DNA of 64,000 bases from Cytidiella melzeri (lineage: Eukaryota; Basidiomycota; Agaricomycetes; Polyporales; Irpicaceae), in assembly GCA_022592445.1 (NCBI GenBank), contig JABYQR010000043.1, positions 62,001-126,000 of the forward strand, in the 5' to 3' direction. Below, piece by piece: positions 45,603-53,929 of the stretch. The first letter of the stretch is position 1, and each line of letters starts with the position of its first letter. A model generated the notes under the pieces. The model did not search any database, was not told where the DNA came from, and saw only the letters and a program-made list of their open reading frames with translations. The position numbers and the translations under genes are program-made.

Positions 45603-45860
45603 AACGAGAGCGACAAGGGCGAGGACGACGACTACAGCTTCAAGATGAGGGCAAAAGAAGGGGGGGGAACGAGAGGACGGCAAGGAGGGCAATGACGAGG
45701 GCACCGACAAGGGCGCAAACAAGGGCGACAAGGGCGAGGACAACAGCTACAGCGTCCAAACAAGGGCGAGAGAAGCGCAAGGGCGAGAGAAGGGCAAAAG
45801 CGAGAGAACGGGGGGGGGGGGGGGGGGGGGGGCAAGGATGAGGGCAAAGGCAAGGTTGGA
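45590..45860 (-). repeat. G/A-rich minisatellite, second locus, with G23 homopolymer
   Basis: Same unit family as at 30.2-30.8 kb but inverted; on the minus strand it shows CTTGAAGCTGTAG and GGACGCTGTAGC spaced like the 185-bp unit there. It contains 23 consecutive G (45,810-45,832). Lies in the interval between the TET/JBP-like and KDZ genes. Confidence 0.85.
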
Positions 45861-46245
45861 CGCAAACTCCAACACTACTGTCAGGTGATTGCAATGATCA
45901 CTTGGTGGGCGCTTGGACTTACGCAGACTCAGAGAGTCATCTGTGACTCTTTGCCCTCGCTCTCAGCTCACTGGTCTTTGCCTCCTCCTCGCTGTCTTGC
46001 GTCCTCCATTGTCTCAAGCCAGGACGTCTCTGGGATTGCCTGTGGTGTCTCAACACATCGGTGTCTTGTGCGACTGTGTTGCCAGAGTCGTTGTGCAAAT
46101 CTGTGTGACTGTGTCGCTGAGCTCCTCCATCTTGTGCAACTTGTAGGAGGTGAGTGTTCTGTAGGTCGCTGACCTTGACCTTTCCCTCACCTACTGACCT
46201 TCCACTGCTTTGGACTGGCATTACACATGATTTTCAGCTACCAAG

Positions 46246-49200
46246 ATGTCTGGACCGCCTGCAGACCCACCCAAGACGCCCTGCAAAACTCCATCCAGGC
46301 CTCCTTCTATCACGGTTTTGATGCCTTCGCCACAGCACAAGCAACTCATCACAAGTTCTACACCTTTGCCACAGCAGGAGCAACTCGTTTCACCCGCCTC
46401 CTCCCTCGCATTCTCTCATCTTCAACCACCAACAATTACAACCTCTGTTAATCAACGTTCCATTTTGACCACCAGTTCTATATCTATTCGTGAACATACA
46501 CGGTCAGGAACACTGTCATCCACACATGCATCCAGTCGACTAGTAGCACCGCCTCTCACCATAGCTGTTGCTGGGGCTCAGGCCTCAGCAATGAAGCTGA
46601 AAAGTCTGCACTTGTTCCCGTCAAAAAAGGCAAGAACAGGAACAACAAGGCTATATTGCAAAGATAGCAGCCCAACTTCGAGCGTAGAGGTAAGGCCTGT
46701 TGACTTTGCCCTTCTTTATGCTGATGTTTAGCCAGCCTAAGCAGGTAGACGGCCTCAACGCATCAACTGGTGAGGCCAGTGAGCCTAAGAGCATCTCGCA
46801 CGTATGTTTGGCAGCTATACCAGCAGTATGTTGCTAATACAACTCACAAGTTCCAGAAACCTTTGGTAAAAATGAGTGACTTCCTCAGCCTTGCTTTGGA
46901 AGTTGAAGCAGCTCTCTTTGGTCGCCATGCTGGCCCCATCAAGTCAGCAATGCTTTGCACCGTTTGTAACGCTTCCGCACCTAGGGGTGTGTATTGCTGC
47001 AAGGAGTGCTGGGGTGGTCATGTTTGCTGCAAACGGTGCATGGTTGACGTGCACAAAGGGAATCCTCTGCACATCATTGAGGAGTGGGTGTCAGAGCGAG
47101 AGTGTTGGACTCGCACTATGCTGGCGGATCTTGGGATGATTATTCACTTGGGGGATCACGGAGGTACTCCCTGTGCGAGCACTGTCAATGTTGCGCGAGA
47201 CATATGTGTTGTCAACCTTCGCGGAGTTCAGCAAGCTATGGTCAGGTTCTGCGGATGCTGCAAAAATGGTCAAGTTCCCCGGGCAGATTATACCCAGCTT
47301 CTGGACGCGGGGCTTTGGCCTGCAACCTGGAAAAAGGTCATGACTGTCTTCTCTCTCAACGTTTTGGACAGCTTTCAAAGGCTTTCAACACAAGGCAATG
47401 TAACCGCCCAAGACTTTCTTACGTGCCTTGTTTGTCAAATGGATGGTGTGCTGCCACACACCGTCAAGGTCAGTCGGTCCATTCATATCTTGTATGTTCC
47501 GCTCTGACCAAGTTCCTTTCTTTAGGATTGTTATCGAGAATTCTTGAGTGCGACTCGGGAGTATCAATTCATCAAATTATGTATGTGCAAAGGTGTTCAG
47601 CCATCCCCAGAATTAGGATATGGCAGCTTAGCAACGCTGTGCCCTGCCTGTCCTCACATAGACATAGACATCTCCCCCAAATGGACCACACGTCCTGACC
47701 ATAAACTGTTTGTAATCCCCTTGCTCATTCAACTGGGGGCCAACTGATCATTTGTATAGCCACTTAGAAGCCCTGTACCATGCGGTAGATGGCAATTTTA
47801 CCCCAAACCTGAAAGACAAAGGGTCTGACAACAGAGACTTCCCCCTTACCCTTGGCGCTGGTTATTTTGCCAACAAAAACAATGCCAAGACTTACTTTGC
47901 ATTGATGCCCCCACCCAAAAGTCAGGTCTGTGTTTCATAGTGCTGATATAACGCACACGTGCCTATTAGCTGCTCATTCACGTCCTTGCTCCCCTCAGGC
48001 TTCCAGTTGCAACAAGTTTGGCGCAATGGGCTACTACGGCCATTGGGGTTCTGTCTCAGGTCTGGTTGGGCTGTCTTGTGCGCAACACATGTTTGTTTTA
48101 CCAGGTGGGGGGGTGGACCTGAAGCTGGGTGAGACGTGAGTCCGAATCACGTCTCTTAACAGCTTGAATTCTGAAAGTCTGTAGCTGGGCAGCAGTCAAT
48201 TTCTTGATGCTTTCCGGGCTGCAGCGCTGGATGCGACTAAGACTTCACATATCCGCGTACGACATCAATTGCCAGTACTGTATACATTTCTGGGAGCGAC
48301 TGGCAGCAATTCAAGAGAAGTTTTTCAAGGAGCAGATGTCTGCCCTTGCGTCTATCAAGGACTTCCGTTTTCCTGCTACTCATGCTGCAGTTGGAAAGTT
48401 TCATGAGCCTGCCCACAAGCAAGACTGCCGTCTCTCATACTCATTTCACTACTTACCAGGTGCCGGCCAAACTGATGGAGAGGCACCAGAGCGCATATGG
48501 GCTTCAACAACATCCATAGCACTCCACACTCGGGAAATGAGTGCTGGTGATCGCCACGACACCATCAATTTTTTCCACGACAACATGAACTGGTGCAGGA
48601 CATATGGCATAGGTACGTACTTTGTCAGCAGAGATGTATGGTTGCTCAAATTTTTGAAGTGCGTTGTCTGGTCAAGAAGTATTCTGAAGCAAGCAAGTAT
48701 GAGAGTGAAAGTACGTTAGGCTTGGAGGAACTCAGCGAAGAGATCAATTCGTCTGGCCTGCCGGCAAACATTTTAGATGAGTGGGAGGCTAAGAAGGTCG
48801 AGTGGGAGCAGCACCTGATATGTGTTGGCCTGCCTCCCTCAGACACAAGACGCACATCTCGGAAGCCCAAGGATTTGTATTCACCGTATGAGCCAGCAAA
48901 GACAAAAGGTGAGACTATTCTCCAGCTGTGATTTGTCTCTCTTTACTTACCATTGTTCCAGCTGCTACTCAAAAAGAGATCCTTGAGTCACTTCAGAAAC
49001 GCGCCGTGGTTGGGGTACCTGACGGCGTAGGTATGTACAACATTATACGTGAGGGCATAGAGCTTCAGGAGCTGAGGTTGGTACTTTGCATGCTACAATA
49101 TACCAAGGCTGATTATCCAGCAGATCAATCCTTGCCCTACAACTTACTCGTAAATCCAGCAGTCTTCCAGATGAGAAAGTTAAGGAAATTCAGGAGGGTA

Positions 49201-49965
49201 TCTTGAATCGAGTTGTTGTATGGGAGGAGAAAGCTCAGTTGTCGCTGGGGATCTCTGTTGCCACTGCTATGGACAGCCTATCAGACACCCGTTGCTCATC
49301 TGTACGGAGAATAGTCAATGACAGAGAAGGTCTTGCCGTAAATGAGACTTGGGATGACGAGGTAATATCCTGGTCTCTTTGACATATGTGTACATGCTGA
49401 TATTTGTTTGTCTAGGGCGATAGCAATGATGAAGACGATTTGGTCTTACCAAGCAGGGACTCAGGCTCCAGAAAGCGCAAAGCGCAAGTGGTAGATGCAG
49501 GTCAGACTGTGAAGCAGCAGGGGACAAAACTGGGCCGGAAGGTTTTAGACGACTTGCAAACAATCAGAATTCACCTTCCATCATCGTATCCTAAAGATAT
49601 CAGAGCTCACCCAGCTATGAAGGAGGCAGTCGAGCTTGAGATTGCAATGTGGCGGGCTGACGCCAATGATGCTCTTGACCAAGTCCAAGCCTACCTGGCC
49701 TCAATGTATGGGCTTCGCCGGCATCTGAAGAAGTCCACTACTCAGCAAACCAAGCTTCATAGCCGCGCACCCGCACAGCGCCTTCGATCTGCAGTGTATG
49801 CTGCCGCAAATGTCTACCGTCGGGCACGAGTGGCAATGATTTCTTTGGGTATGGCAGAGTCTGACAACGTGTATTGGCCCCTCAAGAATGCTCATCTCAA
49901 GGCATTTGTGGTGCACGAGCAAGACCGGCATTTGGGAGATAGTAGAAAGCTGGCACAGTCATGGA
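46246..49965 (+). CDS. KDZ-family transposase, 5' and central part (3' end displaced by hAT-1)
   Basis: Begins at ATG 46246 with a Ser/Thr/Pro-rich N-terminus. Next come a CxC2-type zinc cluster (CTVCNASAPRGVYCCKEC, then CCKRCMVDVHKGNPLHIIEE) and DAGLWPATWKKVMTVFSLNV. The RNase H-fold catalytic residues follow: Asp in YHAVDGNF (47,788-47,790), Asp in ISAYDINCQY (48,261-48,263) and Glu in TDGEAPERIW (48,480-48,482). Exons are separated by about eight GT..AG introns. The C-terminal helical part (EIAMWRADANDALDQVQAYL; RSAVYAAANVYRRARVAM) is cut in RKLAQSWI by the hAT-1 insertion and resumes at 62,301. The protein moves the KDZ element by a DDE-type mechanism. No internal stop was noticed, but exon 2 borders near 46,750 are uncertain. 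Confidence 0.8.
49958..49965 (+). other. Target-site duplication of hAT-1, left copy
   Basis: GTCATGGA, repeated exactly at 62,301-62,308. Confidence 0.95.
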
Positions 49966-50169
49966 TAGGGACCAGCACGAGTGTACCCGCGGGTGACCTG
50001 GATCCGCGACCTGCAGGTCACCGCACTCTCCAAAACGCTACTCAGATCCGCGCAGGTGCTTTGCCACGGGTGATTCAGAGCCGCACTGCAGGTACCTGCC
50101 AACCCGCAGGTCGACCTGCCACGAGTAGTTCCACGAGTACCTGGGATCCATGGGTCAGGTAATAACCTG

Positions 50170-50956
50170 CCGCAGATCTATCAGGTCAAGTACTTGTACA
50201 TATCTACACAGACTGTTACAATATAAGTATCAGATGTTACACTACTTATCCGGATGAAGCTACTCATTATTCGGAACACCAAGCAACGGATAAACCAAGG
50301 ACATCACGTTCAAGTGCTTCAGCGTCGAAAATAATCAAATAGTGACAATTCGCGATCTTGAGGTCTGTCAGGCCGTTAGGGGTTAGGCAAGGTATGTTGG
50401 TTGGGATCGAGGGGCGCTCAGGGTTGAGCCAGCGCCGTGAGTTGTCGTGAGATTGACTCGGTGGCATCGTAGCTAAAGATGGAGTCAGTGCGAGTTTGAA
50501 GATAGACTGAGGAGCCATGACGCACCTAACAACCGCTCGTCTTGTAAAAAAAATGTGACATTAACCTGCACGAACAGCTTTCGTGCAGGTTCAAGTGCGG
50601 GACACTTCTAGTGTGCCGCACTTGATCGTTCTCTATATGGGCTTGGACCCTGTGCTTGGAGTCGATGGTGAGGGGGTGCGCGTGTGGTATGAGGCTGTTC
50701 GTTCGTGCTTGCAATGAATGTAAAGCTGCAGCTGACTGAACAAGTATATATGAGCTTTAGTTTGAGCGAGTGAACGCGGGAGCACTTACTTGGCAACTAC
50801 TTAGCATCTAGACAACCGACTCAAGGAACAATAAAGGGGATGCAACAGCGATTGGAGGACTCTCTGCGTGGTCCAGGTGTCTCGATGGCTATCTCCAATG
50901 GTCGGAGTCGGCCTTCTTGACAGTCTAGATGGTAGGCAGGAGTGTGTCGTGGCACA
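50170..50956. other. Non-coding 5' part of hAT-1
   Basis: Between the subterminal motifs and the Gypsy-1 insertion. Only short frames. The sequence GAACAGC..GTGCAGG forms a short inverted repeat near 50,560-50,590. Confidence 0.5.
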
Positions 50957-51472
50957 GATGCTGTCATGGATGGCCTGACTAGCCCTTAATTTTCGCAAAT
51001 TACCTCTTGTTTTTATCTGTAAAACTCCGGGCTGCAGCTCAGTTGCAACCTTCTCTGCATAAACTCCCTTTTCACGTCTATTAAGCGCCCGTATCACGTG
51101 GCTTAGACGCTCCACACGGTCACATTACTTGCTACTACGTCACACTGGCATGTGACTTAGCTTAAGTAAGACCACATGGCTACAAGCACATGGCTCAGCC
51201 CATAGCTAGGGTTTGACGTCATAGATACCGTCCACATGGGCTCCTTATTGTTCTTTCCCTATTGTTCTCTTTATGGAAGGATGTTCTCACAGGTGTGGGA
51301 ATGGAATACAATAGTTGGTCTCCTTTTAGATAGATTCTCTCACGAGTATAGTTCTTGGCAAGGTCTAGACAATAGCTATTGTTCTCCTTTAGGTAGTTCT
51401 TTTGTTCTTCGTTCACACGGCTTCTTGCAAAGCCTGCCCTCAACATGGTCTGTGCGCAGGTCCCTGAAGTCT

Positions 51473-51479
51473 ATATAAG
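51473..51479 (+). promoter_or_regulatory. TATA box of Gypsy-1
   Basis: TATATAA, 34 nt upstream of ATCTCGACCT, which is complementary to the site just after the LTR and therefore marks the probable RNA 5' end. Confidence 0.7.
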
Positions 51480-51536
51480 ATGCTGCATGTACGCTCCTAG
51501 CCCCCCATCTCGACCTCTTGGTCTTTACTGGGCTAG

Positions 51537-51603
51537 GTAAGCAACCCCCTCTTGTACTACATAGCTGGTAGTAACAATACTAACTTGGTCTTTACTGGGC
51601 TAG
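51537..51603 (+). other. Intron-like cassette in Gypsy-1 leader (67 nt)
   Basis: Donor GTAAGC, perfect branch TACTAAC, acceptor CTAG. CTTGGTCTTTACTGGGCTAG occurs immediately before the donor (51,517-51,536) and again as the last 20 nt of the cassette (51,584-51,603). Identical layout in the 3' LTR (58,453-58,519) and solo LTR A; absent from solo LTR B. Confidence 0.6.
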
Positions 51604-51721
51604 ATATCTGTGTAAGGTTTATAGCTGGTGAGAGCATTGTGCTATACGCCTGCCACCACCTCGTCGTCGTCTTCCACTCCGTGTCCCTAGTCGTTACGTC
51701 GAGCTCCGTCTCCGTGACATT

Positions 51722-51731
51722 AGGTCGAGAT
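51722..51731 (+). other. Putative self-primer binding site of Gypsy-1
   Basis: AGGTCGAGAT, two bases after the LTR, is the exact complement of ATCTCGACCT at 51,507-51,516, the predicted RNA 5' end. Tf1/sushi-type elements prime reverse transcription this way. No tRNA-like TGG start is present. Confidence 0.6.
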
Positions 51732-51793
51732 CGTTGTGAAAACCCTGGGTCCCCCATTCCCACCGTTTTAAAAAGTTTATTCCTGTTTGACGA

Positions 51794-51866
51794 GTACGTC
51801 TCCGGTCTTCTCATACCGTTGAGCTACACTTACGTCGTCCGTTTCTACCCCCTGCGCGTTGTCTAG
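51794..51866 (+). other. Predicted 73-nt intron that creates the ORF0 start codon
   Basis: Donor GTACGT after ..TTTGACGA and acceptor GTCTAG before TGCCTAAGG. Joining A (51,793) to TG (51,867-51,868) gives ATGCCTAAGG in the ORF0 frame. A CTTAC branch-like motif is at about 51,829 and the 3' part is pyrimidine rich. Confidence 0.55.
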
Positions 51867-52594
51867 TGCCTAAGGACACACGCCCCCGTTTTTCTAAGAA
51901 CCTCCCTGCCACTGAGCCTCAGCTCAAGAGGTCTCTTCCACCATCTTTCCTCGACGCTCTCGCTGAAAAGCGCAAGAGTGGTCAACCTCATCGTTGGTCT
52001 GACAAAGACCTGGTCACTGTCGCGAAATACGTGTCCAAGAAGCCGCCTGTCAAAGGCATCACCCTCACCGTCCCCTCTTACGAGGAAAACCGACAACTTC
52101 GCGCCTCCGCACGAGCATACGGAGAACGAGCTGCTGAGGAGCGTGACCGCACCTTAGCCGAGCAACAGACCCACAAGCTCACTTTTGCAGAACGACTAGC
52201 AAAGCTCCCTGCACCAACTCCCGCCCCCGCTGCACCAAAGCCGGTGTTGATCGACTTCAAGAAGTTGTCACCGGTTGATCTTGTAGGCATCTTCAAGCCA
52301 AAACTTACCGCCGTCCGTACTCGCTTGCAAGCTCTCACAGAGCTTGAGGAACTCCTGAACCGCGCCAACCCCGACCACCGTCGCGCCCTGCTCCACCTCG
52401 TCGTCAAGGTCAATCGTTTCCTCAACCGAGTCGACGATCTTGCACCCATCACAGCAGACCGCGAGTGGCAGCTCCTAGACTGGGGTTGCAAAGCAATTGG
52501 GAAGGTTTCTTTTAAGCAGCTTCGTAAAAACTACGATAGAGTTCTAGCACAACTTAACGTAGTCAATAACGATAGCTACTTCGAGTGGATCTAG
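51867..52594 (+). CDS. Gypsy-1 ORF0: extra protein upstream of Gag
   Basis: An open frame of about 242 codons ending at 52,594. It contains no ATG and no Met codon at all; genomic reading would have to start at GTG 51,866. The predicted 73-nt intron supplies a split ATG (MPKDTRPRFSKNLPATEPQ). The protein is basic at the N-terminus, then charged and helical (EENRQLRASARAYGERAAEE), with a proline-rich linker (PAPTPAPAAPKP) and a second helical domain (LNRANPDHRRALLHLVVKVN). No known domain was recognised. It ends 70 nt before the Gag ATG. Codon usage looks protein-like. It might be an accessory or structural protein of the element. Confidence 0.65.
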
Positions 52595-52664
52595 ACAGTC
52601 CACAGTTTTCACCACGTCCTGTAAATAATTATATACATTTCTACGCCTCATCACAGCACCAGAC

Positions 52665-53927
52665 ATGGACCAGAATCAACAGCCCGCTGCCCCTGCTACT
52701 CCAGCTGCCCCAGTTGCCAATCTGAGCCAGCAAGACGTCCTAAATATATTGGGCGTTCTGTCACAAAGGATGATTGACCTCACCAATCAAGTGGCTGCCT
52801 TGGCAGCTGTTCAGGCACCAGCCGTCGCTGCGGCCACGCACACGTCCCAAGAACGGAGTATTGTCGAGAAGCCCGTCTCTTTTAAGGGAAAAACGTCGTC
52901 GGAAGCAAGACTTTTCCGGCATGCGTTCATCGTCTGGGCTCAGAACCAGGGCAAGGCGTTTTTCCAACAGGACGCACAAGGCCAGGTCCGAGTGGACAAC
53001 AATGGCGCGAGGATCTTTGATCCTCACAAGCTCATCACCAGTGCTCTGTCGTTCATGCAAGACGACGCAGCCGACTGGGCTCGCCCTCATATTGAGGAGC
53101 TAGCAAACAGCAAACCAGCTTTTGGCAACAGCTGGGATACGTTTATCGAGGCTTTCAAAGCCAAATTTGAGCCAATAGATGCCGTCATGGAGGCTAAGAC
53201 GAAAATAGCCAACATGAAACAAGGCAACAAAACCTTTGCCGCCCATATCTCCGAGTTCGAGACCTGGGCTCCTCGCACTGGCTGGAGCCAGCAGGACCTC
53301 TTCGATCGTCTCAAGTCGAGCTTGAGCACCGAGTACTTGCAACGTGTCTCGTACTTTCAAACCCGCGCTGCTACCTACGACGCTCTCAAGGACCAGTGCA
53401 AGGCAGTCGATGCTCAGCTCGCCGATTTGCGAAACAGCACGGGCAAGGTTATGGTGGACAGTTCCTCGGGACACGGCAAGTCCCACCAGCAAGCGTTCCG
53501 CGATCCCAACGCTATGGAGATCGACGCCTCCCGCTTCTCTGCCTCGTTTGACTCGCTCTTCGCGGGTCTGGGCAAGCAGGAGATCTTCCAGAAATGGAAG
53601 AAGGAGATGAGCAAGCGCTGCTCGGTTTGTGGGTCCGAGAACCACAAGAAGCGGGACTCGAAGCACCCCGATGACCCGGTCTGCAACCATTGCGGTGGTA
53701 CCGGTCACTGGGGGGCAGTTTGTCTGAAACGGCTTCAAGGCGTCCCTAAAGGACAAAAAGTTGCTGCAACCTCGTCGACTTCGTCGACCACCACTGCGCC
53801 GAAGCAAGATGCATCCAGTGACAAGGATGCTAAGATTGCTGCTCTCAAGGACATGCTAGACATCCAGAAAAAGCAGATGGATGAGATGGCAGCCAAGATT
53901 AATGCGGTTTTTGAAGCGGACTCGTGA
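52665..53927 (+). CDS. Gypsy-1 Gag
   Basis: 420 residues from ATG 52665 (MDQNQQPAAPATPAAPVANL), the first ATG downstream of the predicted transcript start. The N-terminus has a coiled-coil-like segment, followed by the capsid domain (EARLFRHAFIVWAQNQGKAF; WDTFIEAFKAKFEPIDAVME; NKTFAAHISEFETWAPRTGW). A first Cys pair CSVCGSENHKKRD precedes a canonical zinc knuckle CNHCGGTGHWGAVC (CX2CX4HX4C). A C-terminal coiled coil (ALKDMLDIQKKQMDEMAAKI) ends the protein. Intact. It packages the element RNA in virus-like particles. Pol follows in the +1 frame. Confidence 0.92.
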   Translation: MDQNQQPAAPATPAAPVANLSQQDVLNILGVLSQRMIDLTNQVAALAAVQAPAVAAATHTSQERSIVEKPVSFKGKTSSEARLFRHAFIVWAQNQGKAFFQQDAQGQVRVDNNGARIFDPHKLITSALSFMQDDAADWARPHIEELANSKPAFGNSWDTFIEAFKAKFEPIDAVMEAKTKIANMKQGNKTFAAHISEFETWAPRTGWSQQDLFDRLKSSLSTEYLQRVSYFQTRAATYDALKDQCKAVDAQLADLRNSTGKVMVDSSSGHGKSHQQAFRDPNAMEIDASRFSASFDSLFAGLGKQEIFQKWKKEMSKRCSVCGSENHKKRDSKHPDDPVCNHCGGTGHWGAVCLKRLQGVPKGQKVAATSSTSSTTTAPKQDASSDKDAKIAALKDMLDIQKKQMDEMAAKINAVFEADS

Positions 53928-53929
53928 CA

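Larger units (their letters stand above)
50962..51719 (+). repeat. 5' LTR of Gypsy-1
   Basis: TGTCATGG..CCGTGACA. TATATAA lies at 51,473-51,479; the predicted transcript start is about 51,507. Contains the leader intron-like cassette 51,537-51,603. Confidence 0.97.
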
